This document shows positions 1 through 12,365 of a DNA stretch of 64,000 nucleotides, one piece after another (positions within the stretch are counted from its first letter, which is position 1; every line of letters begins with the position of its first letter). The stretch lies in assembly GCF_009727055.1 (NCBI RefSeq), contig NC_052357.1, positions 7,071,929 to 7,135,928 on the forward strand. Direction: 5' to 3'. A program made the position numbers and the translations under genes. The notes under the pieces are model-generated. The model was not told where the DNA came from, made no database searches, and saw only the letters and a program-made list of their open reading frames with translations. The stretch is from Benincasa hispida (lineage: Eukaryota; Streptophyta; Magnoliopsida; Cucurbitales; Cucurbitaceae).

Positions 1-1764
1 CTACCACTGTCAAAGTACCAATCATCTTTGGCAGATGATCTGAGGGAGGTCAAGATTACATTGCATGTGCTCTGAGTGTTCTTCTTTCTGCATGCCTATT
101 TATCTTAATCTATCTTGGTCTATAATATTGAGGGAAGTGAGGAACCCTTTTGAGAAAAGAAGGCCTATGAAGATCTTTCAATAACTGATAGCAAAAAGGA
201 CGTTTAAGACCCACTTTGCCACAATAGTGACAAATCCATATTTGCCTGAATATACGGTTGCCTTCCCCAATAGGATTGATGGAGGAAGTTCCTGTAAAAC
301 CATAGGACTCTGGTTTTTTAGCGTTAGCAAACTCAATCTTTTATTTCCTTTTAAACTATTTATTCTGTTAACTTCTACCTTCTGAAAAACTAAGCCCAGG
401 TTGTCTTTCCTTTTGTCAAAATTTTCTTAAGAGTCTCAGTACTAGTCAACATTCTTATATTCTTACTCATAGTGTCTTTTTCTACTTTAACTTGTGAAAG
501 TTCACGTTTCAACTCTGCAATCATAGACATCAATCTGTGATTATCAGTAATCAAGGTATCAATCTTTTCTTTTAGTATATCAAGGGCTTTCTGATCTTCT
601 TGCCACTTAAGAAATAGAGCATGGTATGAAAGGTTTGAAGATTTAGGGCTCGTGGCATCAGAAACCTTTGCTGCATACACATCATATTTAGAGACCTCGT
701 AAGACTAGGTGTCAGATGAGACGTTACTAACAAGTGCTTTAACATCTTCCTCTGAGTCACTGCTTTCTTCCGTTTCAGTATCAAACCAAGTTAAGACATA
801 TCCTTCACTATGTTTCTTTAGAAAATTAGGACATTCAACCTGAATATAACCATACCCACCACACTCTCTGTATTTAATAAGCTTTTCTTGTCAATCTCTT
901 TTTTGCTATTTTGAGGTCTAACCTGTTTGGAGGGGGAGACCCACCGAACTTGTAGGTGTTATGTAGCAGACCTTTTACCAAACTGTTTGAGAACTTGGTT
1001 AAAATGTTTTGAAAGTAAATATATAGATTCTGCAAAAGAATTTTTCAACTCTATATCATGATCAACAAGCTCCTCTTTAAATGAAGATTGAAGAGCAATA
1101 CCTTAATTTCCTTATCGTTTTTCCTGTTTAGGGACATCTCAAAACTAAGCTAAGAACCAAATAGTTCATCTACTCTCAACCTGGTTATGTCTTGAGCTTC
1201 CTCGATAGTTGTAACTTTCATATCAAATCCCTTAGATAGAGATCTGAACATCTTTCGAACAGGTTTTTCTTTTGAAATTTTTTCACCGAGAGCAGATGAC
1301 TCATTTGAGATATCTAACATGACATTAAAATCACCAATAAACTCATCATTATGCATTCTAAGGTTCTCAAATTTTGATGTTAACAATTGCAACCTTGACA
1401 TATTGACTTTAGAAGCTCCCTCATGCGCAACGGACAAAATGTCTCATGCCTCCTTAGCAGAGACACAAGTATTAATTGGTCTAAATATGTTGCAATCTAC
1501 ACCATTAAATATAGTGTTCAAGGCACGACAATTCCCTAACGAAGCTTCATCTTCTTCTTCAGACCACTGTGACTCTGGCTTCAAGACTTCTTTCCCACCA
1601 TCAGTTTTGATGGTAGGATGAGACCACCCACCAATCATTACTTTTCAAGTTTTGCTATCAATCGACTTCAGGATCGCAATCATTCGAGCTTTCCAATACG
1701 AATAGTTAGTTTCATCTAGAATCGAAGGACGGGTTCTAGAGCCACCTTCTTTGATCCCATCCAT
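1..1764 (-). pseudogene. Ty1/copia gag fragment (DUF4219/UBN2 type), broken
   Basis: Reading on the minus strand from an ATG at 1764, the product begins MDGIKEGG and has the typical copia gag opening (YSYWKARM). UBN2-type gag follows, split by stops near 1644 and 1440 (WSEEEDEASLGNCRALNTIF, then LQLLTSKFENLRMHNDEFIG). Further on, near 870-820, is a zinc-knuckle remnant reading YRECGGYGYIQVEC: the first Cys and the His of the CCHC motif are both Tyr, so it should not bind zinc. A charged coiled-coil-like stretch follows at 680-390. A second knuckle-like segment (ICHYCGKVG) lies near 250-200. Gag would package element RNA in cytoplasmic particles. The pol part lies outside the window. I am confident of family and strand. 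The frame is too broken to be expressed as one protein. Confidence 0.85.
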
Positions 1765-1793
1765 GATCGAAACACTTGAGATAAAAGTTACCA

Positions 1794-1805
1794 TTTCTGA
1801 TACCA
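1794..1805 (-). other. Primer binding site (tRNA-iMet type)
   Basis: The minus strand reads TGGTATCAGAAA, matching the first ten bases of the common copia primer binding site TGGTATCAGAGC. It lies just upstream of the gag start at 1764 and just downstream of the LTR remnant at 1806-2168, as expected for a 5' end on the minus strand. Confidence 0.75.
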
Positions 1806-2168
1806 ATTGAAAAGTTGCTAGTATGATTTTCCACTCATTATACGGATGTTAAACGGAAAGCACCGACAATCACTGTAACATAACAAAAATATTAACAACA
1901 AATAAACGAGTAAAGATACACAGAAGTTGGTAACCCAGTTCAATGATAAACCATCTACGTCCGGGGGTAGAGAGCCCAAAAAAAATAATCCACTAATATT
2001 AAAGAGTTAAATATTTTAAAATGTAGTACTTATCTATAACACTCCATAACTACAATAACTCATGTAGAGCTTAACTCACAGATCGTCTAGGCGCTCCCTA
2101 GATGTGAGACTCCCTCTCAAGTACACTTAAGCCCCCCTAAGTTTGATAATATTAATGTTAGTCGCCAT
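1806..2168 (-). repeat. Truncated 5' LTR of the gag element at 1-1764
   Basis: This AT-rich non-coding stretch lies between the primer binding site and the start of another LTR at 2169. Position alone makes it the 5' LTR (minus sense) of the gag-containing element. Its outer end seems cut off by the plus-strand LTR that begins at 2169. I did not find its partner LTR. Confidence 0.5.
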
Positions 2169-3798
2169 TGTTGGGATTCGTGTCCTAAATATCTCTTGTA
2201 TTTTCGTAGTTTGTAAACTCTATATAAACAAATTGTTATTAATAAAATAATTGTTATTTTATGAACATACATTCAATCCAATAAATAAAGGTCCTAGGTT
2301 ATTTTATGTAATTTAAACATGTATGTAGAGACATACGAGTGGATCATGTTTAATTGATAACCTAAACGGTCTGTGGTAGATGCATAAGACTGGGTACCTT
2401 ATCCTGGTGATACTATGGATATGACCCGCTTTGTAGATGTTACCAATGTTGTAAAATGTTATAAATGATTTGATCTTGATCATTCATATGGAGACATCTG
2501 AAGGGGGTATCCTATACAAAGAGTTTGTATAAGACCAGACCACGAATGACTAGTCTCATTATATAATGCCGTTAATAGTAGAAACATACATTTAACCAGG
2601 ATGACCATAGGTGAAATGACCTCAATCCTGAGTGAGTTGTGAACTCCTGCCTATGATGGTGATCATTTGATTTGTATGGGTAAGAGTGGCTAGATCGCCG
2701 ACTCAATATCCCTATCATTTTGGGGATTCGCCTAATTGGGGAGCTGGGAACACAGCTACACAAGACAGAATTCTCCCTGATGTCAGGATAAGTAGATAAT
2801 ATGCTCCTTAAGGGCTCATTCCAGAGCTTGAATAATGCGGTCACACCCTCTCTTGGCCCAAGAGGGATTTGGTCATAGTCAGACGATGACTCATTGTTCA
2901 TCATACTATTAACTGAATATATCCAATGGACACAGAAATATATCTATAGTGCAAAAAGTACAGCTATCGGTCTTTAGTGAAGTGACCATAAGTTAATAGA
3001 TGTTAGGTAAATTAATTAAAGAGTTTAACTAATTATCCAAGTACCATTGGAGTTTCAATTTACATGTCCATAAGGTCTCCTTTGTAGCTTTACAGGGATT
3101 ATTGAGAATTAATTCTGGATTAATTTGAATTGTTTAAATTAACTGAGGGAATTAATTATATATTTTATAATTAATTATTGTGATATAATTAATATAATGT
3201 ATTTGATACATTATAACATAAAGTTTATTTTGAGACAAATTAAATATTTGAATGTGATTCAAATACTAATTATATGGATAAGATTCATATAATTGAATTT
3301 AGTATAAATGTGATTATATTAAATACTATGCTTTGTTGAGAGAAATTAAAACTATAGGTAATATTGTATTTGATACAATATAAAAATTATAGATTATGTG
3401 TTATATTTGATATAACATATAGTTATATATACATATAATAAGTTAGTTATTATATGTATATATTTATATATTTATATATATTTGATTTGATTTGATTTTT
3501 GAATTAAATTAAATTGAAGGAGTTACGAAAATAATTCCCTCCCTATTTTTTCTCTTTAACCATCGTGAAACGTGAAAGGAGCAATTGAGATTTTGACTCC
3601 ATCTTCTTCACAGTAGAGAGGGTCTCTATGAATTCTTTGATTTTCACTCCTAAGTTCACAGAAGAGAAAGTTTTTCTTCTCCCTCCTCTAAAAAATTCTC
3701 CCTTTCCAAAAATTCAGAGTCCACAACTTCTGAATTCTCACCCTTAAGGAGAATATGGAGGGTTCTCAAGTGGTGGTGGCTATTTTGTATTGTTGGTT
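2169..3798 (+). repeat. Long copia LTR, copy 1 (plus sense)
   Basis: It starts TGTTGGGATTCGTGTCCTAA and carries blocks seen again in many places in this window: CTATACAAAGAGTTTGTATA, GGAGCTGGGAACACAGC, and a segment around GGACACAGAAATATATC. No coding capacity. The 3' end is truncated, because the conserved LTR tail is absent and the sequence turns into an opposite-strand copy at about 3798. The AT-rich block 3100-3520 lies in the middle of the LTR. Confidence 0.8.
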
Positions 3799-5578
3799 CT
3801 ATAGGAACCTATGAAGGCCCTGAGCAGACACGAGGATCATCCTAATTTTCAATTTTACATGGAATTGGAAAAATTACATAATACAATTATGCAATTCATA
3901 AAAATTTACAATATGCAATCATAATTGGAAAATAGAGAATGAGAGTGAGAGAAGACTTACCCTTGAAGAACATTTCTTCACCAAAAACCCCTTCTCAAGA
4001 TCTGTCACGAACAGACACGTTCCAAGATGGCCACCACCAATTGGAGCCTCTTGTATTCTCTTTTGGGATGAGAATCTAAAAGAAGGTGTGGGCTCTTAGG
4101 GTTTTGAAAAAGAGGGTAAAAGGATTTTGAGAGGAGAAGGTCTGGGAGATTTTTGCCATAGCAGATAAAAAAAAACTCTTTTTGGTTTTCTGTGTAGAAG
4201 ATGAATCAAAATCACGTCAAGAAGAAGCAATAACTTCCCTCTCTCTTCACGATTATAAAGAGAGAATTAAGGGAAGGAAAGTTATTTCCCTTTTTTTAAT
4301 TTAAAATTAAATTAAATTAAAAATAAATTTTATTTTAAACAAATATTATATAGTTATATATATAAAACTATATGTTATATCGTATATAACACATAATCTA
4401 TAGTTTTATATTGTATCAAATATAATATAACCTAGAGTATTAATTCTCTTATTAATGCATGATTTTTAATATAAATCTCATTTATATTAAATTTAATTAT
4501 ATGAATCTAATTCACATCATTAATATTTGAATCATATTCAAAAATTTATTCTCTCAAATAAACTTTTTATTATAATGCATCAAATATATTATAGTAGTTA
4601 TACCATATATAATTAAATTAATTATATCATTTATAATTAATTCCCTCAATTAATTTGAAAAATTCAAACTAATCCAAAATTGATTCTCATAAATCCCTGT
4701 TGAGCTACATAAGGGACTTCATGGACCTGTAGCTTGAAGCTCCAATGATACTTGAATAATTAATAAAAGAAGTTTAATTAAATTATTCATTATAATATAT
4801 CATTATGATAATTTAATTAAAGGAGTTTAATTAATTATTCAACATTGATTAACTATAGAGCACTCTACTAAAGACTAACAGCTGCACTCTTCGCACTACA
4901 GATATATTTTGATGTCCATTAGATATAACAAGACAAAAGTGCGATGACCTTTCATAAATTGCTCGTAAGTACAACTAGGCTAAAATTACAGTTTGCCCCT
5001 GTAGTTACATCTAACTTCTTAAGTACCATTGATCCCTCTAATGAACAATAAGACATAGTCTGACTATGATCAAAACCCCTTTCGAGCCAAGAGAAGGTGT
5101 GGCGCCACATTGTTCAAGCCCCAAAATCAACTTTTAAGGGAGCAATTTATCTATTTACCTCAACATTAAGAAATGAGTGAATTCCGTCTTGTATAGTTGT
5201 GTTCCCAGCTCCCCAATCAAATGACTCCTCAAAATGGTAGGTTTATTGAGTCGGTGATCTGGCCACTCTCACCCATACAAATCAAAGAATCGTCTTCATA
5301 GGCAGAAGTTCACAACTCACTTAGGATTCAAGTCATGTCACCTATAGTCATTCTGGTGAAATGTAAGTCTCTATTCTGAACGGTGTTATATAGTGAGACT
5401 AGTCATTTCGTGGTCTGATCTTATACAAACTCCTTTGTATAGAACACCACTGCTAACATGTCTCCACATGAATGATGAGTATCAGATTATTTCTTACACT
5501 TTACAAAAGCTGTAACATCTACAAAGCGGGTCATACTCGAAGTATCACTAGGATAAGGTATCCAGCCTTATCCATCTA
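3799..5578 (-). repeat. Long copia LTR, copy 2 (minus sense)
   Basis: The same LTR family in reverse complement. The minus-strand 3' end is at GGAACCTATGAAGGCCC (plus-strand reading, about 3799), and the same tail recurs at the LTR end at 20501. It runs through the shared blocks to AGACCATT at about 5578, where it joins a pol fragment. The first ~150 bases of the LTR (the TGTTGGG end) are missing. With 2169-3798 it forms a tail-to-tail inverted repeat. Confidence 0.8.
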
Positions 5579-5579
5579 A

Positions 5580-7095
5580 TACAGACCATTGTCATAATAA
5601 AGGATGATGAGCTTTGACATGTCTGGAACCACTTCTAGATCAGTCAGAAATTTCCTGAGCCACACAGCTTTTATAGCAGCTTCAAAAGTCACTACGTACT
5701 CAGCCTCCATAGTAGAGTCAACAATGCACCCTTGCTTGGTGCTCCTCCAGACTACTGCTCCTCCATTAAAAGTGAACATTGATCTTGATGTGGATTTCTT
5801 TGAATCCTTATCAATCTGGAAATCAGAGTTCGTGTATCCTGTAAGGATCAAATACTTAGAACCATACACGAGCATGTAGTCCCTCGTTCTCCGTAGATAC
5901 TTGAGAATTTTCTTAACGACAGTCCAGTTATCAAATCCTAGATTAGACTGATATCTACTGATTATCCCCACCACATAGCAGATGTTAGGTCTAGTACATA
6001 ACATCGTATACATTAGATTTCCAATAGCCGTTGCATAGGGGATCCGTCTCATTTCCTCAACCTCTTGAGGTGTCTTAGGACATTGTCCCTTAGACAATAT
6101 AACTCCATGTTTGGAAGGGAGTAAACCTCTATTGGACTTCTGCTTCGAAATTTGACAAGCATCTTGTCAATATACAATGCTAGAGACAGGGCTAGCGTTT
6201 TTTTCTTTCGATCTCTAAAGATTTGAATGCCCAAAACAAACTGCGCCTCTCCCAAATCTTTCATTTGGAATTGGGTTGCTAGCCAATTCTTAATTTCTGT
6301 CAGTAGACCTACATCATTCCTAAAGAGTAGGATATCGTCTGCATACAGCACTAGAAAAGCTACTGAACCATTTATGGTTCTCTTGTAAACACAAGGCTCA
6401 TCAACATTTTAATCAAAGCCATAAGATTTGATCGTAGTATAAAATCTTATATTCCAAGATCAAGAAGCTTTCTTCAATCCATAGATAGACCGATTAAGCT
6501 TGAAAATTTTTTGCTCTTGACCTTAGGTTATGAATCCCCCAGACTGCTCCATATAAAAGGTCTCCTAATGATTGTCATTAAGAAAAGGAGTCTTGACGTT
6601 CATTTGCCAAATTTCATAGTCATATTATGAAGCAATGGACATGAGGATCCGCATGGACTTCAACAGGGCAACAAGTGAGAAAGTCTCCTCTTAGTCAACT
6701 CCCTCAACTTGGGTATAACCCTTTTGCCACAAGTCTAGTCTTGAAGGTTTGCCTTTTTCTATCAACACCTCGTTTTCTCTTGTAGATCCATTTGCAACCT
6801 ATAATTTTAACACAATCAGGTTGATCTACAAAATCTCGAATAGAATTGAAGTACATAGACTCCATTTTGATATCCATAGTTTGATTCGCTCATTTTTGTC
6901 AAATCCTCCATTGCCTTATTGTAAGACATTGGATCCTCAATATCTCCGTCAACTATCATAGTTAGGATTTATGTTAAACCCATATAACGAACAGATGGGT
7001 TCGCAACCCTCCCACTACGTCGAGGTTTCCTCAACACTTAAGGTGGATTTGACTTACTAGATGAACCTGAAGGAACTCTTTTGACAGAGAACCTT
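5580..7095 (-). pseudogene. Copia pol fragment: reverse transcriptase and RNase H
   Basis: On the minus strand from about 7095 the translated order is an integrase-RT linker (KPRRSGRVANP), RVT_2 pieces (FKTRLVAKGYTQVEGVD, FKLNRSIYGLKKAS), the catalytic stretch LYADDILL near 6340, then the RT C-terminus (YIDKML, RRIPYATAIGNLMYTMLCTR) and RNase H (STMEAEYV, LRKFLTDLEVVP). Copia RT usually has YVDD; here it is YADD. There are several stops and at least one frameshift between 6352 and 6097. RNase H stops at YYDNG (about 5580), where the LTR copy at 3799-5578 begins, so the pol C-terminus is missing. Family assignment is firm; the piece is dead. Confidence 0.9.
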
Positions 7096-8920
7096 TAAGC
7101 GGAAGCAGATCGTCCAAATCTCATTTCGATTGAACGCATACATTTATAGGCAACAAGAACAGATTATGCATAAAACTTATATTACAACATGCTTTTGAAA
7201 CAAAAACAAAGTCTAGAGATTGTACCTTTGAAGAATCGTTCTTCAAGTTAATCTCTCGATCGTAATTGTTCACGAACGCATCAAACAAGTCACAAACTCT
7301 CTCGAACAACAGCAAGCAACACTGCAATCCTCGAACCAAAAAGGACACTACCATTTAGTGACCTTGGAATTCTCGGTGTGAGAATCCAGGAGTGGTGGGC
7401 TCTAGTTAATTTTGGTTAGAGAGAAAGTTTGGAGTTGGAGGAGGAAGACGATCGAGGAAGCAAGGTTATCGTATATCAAGACACTCTTGATCGTTTAGAG
7501 AAACGAGTGTATCACATAGGCTCTTAACAACAATCGTGTAGTAGTTCTCTATCGAGTAATTTGGATCCCTTGGAATAATAAAATCATATTTCCTATATCC
7601 CATTTTGCCATATAACCGAAAAAACTCCCCACTAAGGGCGATTATGGAGAAAAATGATAATTATCAAATAATTAATAAATTATAAATACATATGATAATC
7701 AACTTATTATATTATATTTATAACCTATAGTTTTAATATTATATCGTATACAATATAAAAATCATATTTCTTTTTCTTTATTTTATGACATTTAATATAA
7801 ATCATATTTATAATAAATTTAGTAACTATGAATCTTATTCATAGAAACTATATTTGAATCATATTCAAATATTTGTTCCTCCAAGTAAACAATAATGTAT
7901 CAAATACATTATGTCAATTATATCATATATAATTTAATTAATTTAATTATAATATATATAATTAAATTCCCTCTTATTAATTTGAACATTTCAAATTAAC
8001 CCAAAAAAATGATTCTCAACTTAAATCCATTGAGCTACCAAGGGGACCTTATGGACCTGTAGCTTGAAGCTCCAACGATATGTGAATAACGTATTAAACT
8101 CTTTAATCACATTATCCACAATTCGTTAACTGTCGAGCACTCCATTAAAGACCGACAGCTGCACTCTTCACACTTCAGATATATTTCTGTGTCCATTGGA
8201 TATAACCAATCAACATTACGATGACCCTTCACAAGTCAATCGTAAGTACAACTGGGCCAAATTACCATTTTACCCTTGTATTTACATCTAACTCCTTAAG
8301 TACCATTGATCCCTCTAATGAACAATAGATCATAGTCTCACTATGACTAAACACCTCTCGGGCCAAAAGAGGGTGTGACGCCACATTGTTCAACACCCGG
8401 AATCAGCCCTTAAGGGAGCAATTTATCTACTTACTCTTGCTTCAAGGAAGGAGTGAATTCCATCTTGTGTAGCTGAGTTCCCAGCTCCCCAATCAGACGA
8501 ATCTTCAAAATGGTAGACTTGTTGAGTCGGTGATCTGGGCACTCTCACCCATGCAAATCAAAAGGTCGCCCTCATAGGCAAGAGTTCACAACTCACTTAA
8601 GATTAAGGTCATGTTACCTATGGCCATCCTAGTGAAATGAAAGTCTCTATTATGAACGACGTTATATAACGAGACTAAACATTTCGTGGTCCGGTCTTAT
8701 ACAAACTCCTTTGTATAGAATATCCCTACTCACATGTTTAATACATGAATGAATAGGATCAGATCATTTGTAGCACTTTACAATAATTTTAACACCTACA
8801 AAGTAGGCCATACTCGTAGTATCACTAGGATAGGTACCTAGCCTTATCCATATACTACAGACCATTTAGGTTATCACTTAAACATGATCCACCTGTATGT
8901 ATCCACATACATGTTTGAGT
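7096..8920 (-). repeat. Long copia LTR, copy 3 (minus sense)
   Basis: Shares the block order of the family in reverse: CGGAAGCAGATCG at the minus-strand 3' end, then the AT-rich middle (7650-8000), GATATATTTCTGTGTCCATTG, and ACTCCTTTGTATAG. It lies directly upstream, in the minus sense, of the pol fragment at 5580-7095, but no primer site or gag lies between them. It may be a separate insertion rather than that element's own 5' LTR. Its TGTTGGG end is missing at the junction with the plus-sense LTR at 8921. Confidence 0.8.
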
Positions 8921-10990
8921 TGTTGGGATTAGTGTCCTAATTCTTTCAGAGTCTCGTTGTTTTGTAAAGATACACACTGTTCAATGAATAAAATAAGTGT
9001 TATTTAATTCTGGCATATACTCATATCCAATAAACAAAGCTCCTTGGTTATCTTATGTGAACTTAAGCATATATATGTGATAATGGTAGATCCTGACCAT
9101 TCATGTGGAGACGTGGAGCGGGGGTGACCTATACAAAGAGTTTGTATAAGACTTGGACCACGAGATGACTAGAATCTGTATATAACGCCGTTGATACTAG
9201 AGACTTGCATCTCACCTAAACGACCATAGGTGACACAACCTCAATCCTGAGTGTTTTGGGAACTCCTGTTTTTTAGGGCGGTCCTTTGATTAGTATGGGT
9301 GAGAGTGGCTAGATTGCCAACTCAACATGTCTACCTTTTTGGGGACTTGTCTGATCTGGGAGTTGGGAACTCAATCCACAAGATGGAATTCAATTCTTTC
9401 CCGAAGCAGGGAAAAGTAGAGAGATTACTCCCTTAAGGGCTGATTCTAGGGTTTGAACATAATGGCCACAACTTCTCTTTGGGAGAGAAGACTCGGTCAT
9501 AGTAGGACTATGACTTATGTTCATTAGAGGGATCCGTGGTACTTAAGGAGACAGATATAACTACAGGGGCATAACGGTTATTGGCCCAGCTGTACTTACG
9601 AGTGATCTGTGAAGGGTTATCGCACTACTGATTAGTTAAGATGGACACATAATATATCTGTGGTAAGAAGAGTTCAGTTGTCAGTCTTTAGTGGAGTGCC
9701 TGACAGTTAACGGATGGTGGATCCCATGACTAAAGAGTTTAGTCAGTTATTCACGTACCATTGGAGCTTCGAGCTACAGGTCCATGAGGTCCCCTTAGTA
9801 GCTCAATGGATTCAGTTGAGGATCAGTTCTTGGTGTTGATTTGAAATGTTCAAATTGACAATACGTATTTTGATTATATATGATGTAATTGGTATGATGT
9901 ATAAGATACATCTAGTGGAGGATTGATGTAAATGAGATTTACATTAAGTACCATGTAATAGAAAAAGAACTATGGTTTATATGTTTTATGAGATGAAATA
10001 TTAAAACTATAGGTTATAAATATAGTATGATAAGTTGGTTATCATTTATGTTTATAATAGTATTAATTATTGGATAATTAATTCTTTTTCTTTTAAATAA
10101 CCAAAGTAGTGGGTGCCTATTAGATCATGGTAACCGTGAGTTTAAAAGGAAAATGGTTTTCCTATTTTGAAAAGAAGTTTTTACAAACATTTATAAAGGT
10201 TTTTGAGTTTTCACTCGCGAAAAAGAAACTCACATAGTCGTTAAGTAAATTCGGATTTACTAAACGACGGTTGAACGAGCTAAACGATCGTGCAGAGTAG
10301 AGCTAAACAATTGTGCAGTATTTATTAAACGATCGCATAGTTTTGCTAGACGATCGTTGGCCCAAGGTAAACGATCGGGTAGAGTCTGTAGGCGACAGAC
10401 CTTACTAAACAATGAGCTAAATGATCGCATAGCTTTTGCTATACGATTGCTTAGCTTTATCTAAACGATTAGGCATCGGCCTATACGATAGGTCTCCGCC
10501 ATCTCCCACTTGTCCAGTCGTGTACGCGATCCTTGTTTCCTCCTTCCTCTGCCTCATACCAAGTCCGAACAGAGCTCACCCTCTGGATTCTCACATCAAG
10601 AATACCAAGGTCGCCTTATTGGTGGTGACAGACTCAACTCACACCGTCGAGGTTTTCTGGAGGCCGTTCGTGGTGTTATGAAGGTCGTTCGCTGTTGCGG
10701 AGGAGTTCGTGACCGAGGAGATCATTGAGAACGAGCGCGAAGTATTCGTTTTGTGTTCGTTACCGTGTTGCGATCGTGTAGATCGGGCGTTCAAGGTTGT
10801 TGATTGTTCGAGCGTTCGTGCGTAATGGAGCGTGGAGACGCTTCTGCCATTGTTTGTACCATTTTTCCTTTATGCTTTTGAGACTTTCATGCTGTAATTT
10901 CTATATAATTTGCATAACCGTTTATGTTTGAACTCGACTGTAAATGTTATGTTAATTCATAATTGTAATTTGGAATAGTTTTGTTCCGCT
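8921..10990 (+). repeat. Long copia LTR, copy 4 (plus sense)
   Basis: Starts TGTTGGGATTAGTGTCCTAA and shows all shared blocks. The 3' third (10200-10830) is unusually GC-rich and contains a cluster of ACGATCG-like motifs. Short open frames at 10436-10728 are fortuitous within this GC-rich part. The 3' end is placed near 10990 (TTCCGCTGCTCATGAAAATC) by resemblance to other LTR tails, so it is approximate. Confidence 0.78.
10250..10495 (+). repeat. Cluster of TAAACGATCG-like motifs inside an LTR
   Basis: About eleven copies of a short motif (consensus CTAAACGATCG, with variants CTAGACGATCG, CTATACGATTG, CTAAACAATTG) occur at irregular 13-45 bp spacing. The repeats are not exact tandem units: only the core is kept. 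The opposite-strand LTR at 7096-8920 holds a decayed counterpart (GATCGTTTAG near 7490). This could be a transcription-factor array or a local expansion; the sequence alone cannot decide. Confidence 0.7.
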
Positions 10991-11030
10991 GCTCATGAAA
11001 ATCTCGATTCTGATTTCCTTCATGGGTTAC

Positions 11031-11199
11031 AATGATAACCTTGGATGTTAGTTTATTGGTTTGTGGTAAATGCAACTTAAATATCATATATTTCATAAAA
11101 AGTAGTGTATAAAATATTAAATATTATTAATCACTGAAATGTTTGTTCATACAAGTGTTTACAAACTATAGAACCCTACGAGATTTAGAGCATCAACCG
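11031..11199 (-). repeat. Short LTR-start fragment (minus sense)
   Basis: Matches the first ~170 bases of the LTR at 20498-23261: GATAACCTTGGATGTTAG and CCTACGAGATTTAG occur in the same order at both places. It ends at CATCAAC (11199), matching the LTR start TGTTGATG in the minus sense. The rest of the LTR is not present. Confidence 0.65.
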
Positions 11200-11605
11200 T
11201 AACAGAACCAACTTCAACAACTCTTGTTGAGGTGTTGGGTTCTTCAACAACTTTTGTTGAAGATTCAATAGTTTCCTTAGAAAGTCCATTCAGCACAATC
11301 TTACTACGGGGTTTATATTGCCTTATGTGGTCCTCTTCTAAAAATGTAACATTTGTCGATACAAACATTTTATTTTCTTTAGGATCATAAAAGTAACCAC
11401 TTATTGTTCTTTTAGGGTAATCTACAAATAGGAACAATTTTTAAAGAGGATTCAATTTCTTAGGATTTTCCTCGAGCACATGTTGGGCATTTCCAGATTC
11501 TGAAATGGCATAAACTAGCTTTACGACCATTCCATAATTTCAAAGGTGATCTCGTAACACTCTTGGATGGAACACAATTCAACATATAAGTTCCAGTCTA
11601 TACTG
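11200..11605 (-). pseudogene. Copia integrase C-terminal fragment
   Basis: The minus-strand translation gives pieces typical of the copia integrase end: YMLNCVPSKSVTRSPLKLWN near 11590-11530 (normally followed by G.KPSL.H), then after a stop YPKRTISGYFYDPKENKMFV, NVTFLEEDHIR and RSKIVLN (11420-11290). The reading frame is interrupted by at least one stop near 11470. It directly abuts an LTR-start fragment at 11199, so the linker to RT is cut off. Confidence 0.85.
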
Positions 11606-11681
11606 CATCGTAGGTTTCAGCGATGTGATGTAATAAAACAGTTCATCACCTAGACATCGTAGGTTTAAATCCATTTATAAG

Positions 11682-11904
11682 TGTTATAATTGGATAAACT
11701 GTCGAAAAACAGTTTGTAACCCTAGGGGTATTTTAGTAATTGTATGTACCCGAGGGCTTCCCACTAGTCTATTTATTTGGCATATTCTCTTGTACTTTGT
11801 GTATCAGAATTAATAATAAAAAACAGTCTCTATCGTGGTTTTTTTTCCTGATCTAGGGTTTTCCACGTAAATCTTGTGTTTCTTTCTTCCTTTTATTTTC
11901 AACA
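11682..11904 (+). repeat. Short copia 5' LTR (223 bp), plus sense
   Basis: Runs from TGTTATAATTGG to TTTTCAACA and is followed immediately by a perfect primer binding site at 11905. The TG...CA ends and the AATTAATAATAAAAAAC near the 3' part fit a compact copia LTR. No second copy of this LTR was found, so the 3' half of the element is lost. Confidence 0.8.
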
Positions 11905-11920
11905 TGGTATCAGAGCTTGG
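11905..11920 (+). other. Primer binding site (tRNA-iMet type)
   Basis: TGGTATCAGAGCTTGG directly follows the LTR end at 11904. The first twelve bases are the classic copia priming site. It marks a plus-strand element whose gag and protease follow. Confidence 0.9.
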
Positions 11921-12365
11921 GGACAAAACTCTAGCGGACATGAAAGCTGTCATCTAAGTGGCTGTGAAAGAATATCTCCAAGCCGCCCTACAGCAGTAAA
12001 TCCCAGCGGCCGTCAACAGAAGAAAGATCCCAGTCCAAAGCCTCCTTCAACGTTCAGAGATGTCTGATCCAGCCACTGCAGGGAGTAACGACCTCGTTCC
12101 AGACTGAGGGCTCGTTCGAAGGTCAGAAACTCGCGATCTAGTCGCCGCAGGGAAAAACGACGTCGTTCCAGACCAAGGGTTCACTCGACAGATGCACGAT
12201 CGTGTCGAGCCGCGTCGATGGGATGCCGTCGAACCCTTCGTCTGCGCCAATAATACCGCACGAACCGATCGCTCCTTCTATTTTACCCAGTCACAGCCGA
12301 CCCGAGCGCCGATCCGAGATATTCAACCTCAGCGACTCGATCCAACGATCCGACCTAACTAGTTC

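Noticed and set aside
10436..10728. Two overlapping plus-strand open frames
   Set aside because: They lie in the GC-rich part of a long LTR and have no recognisable protein features.
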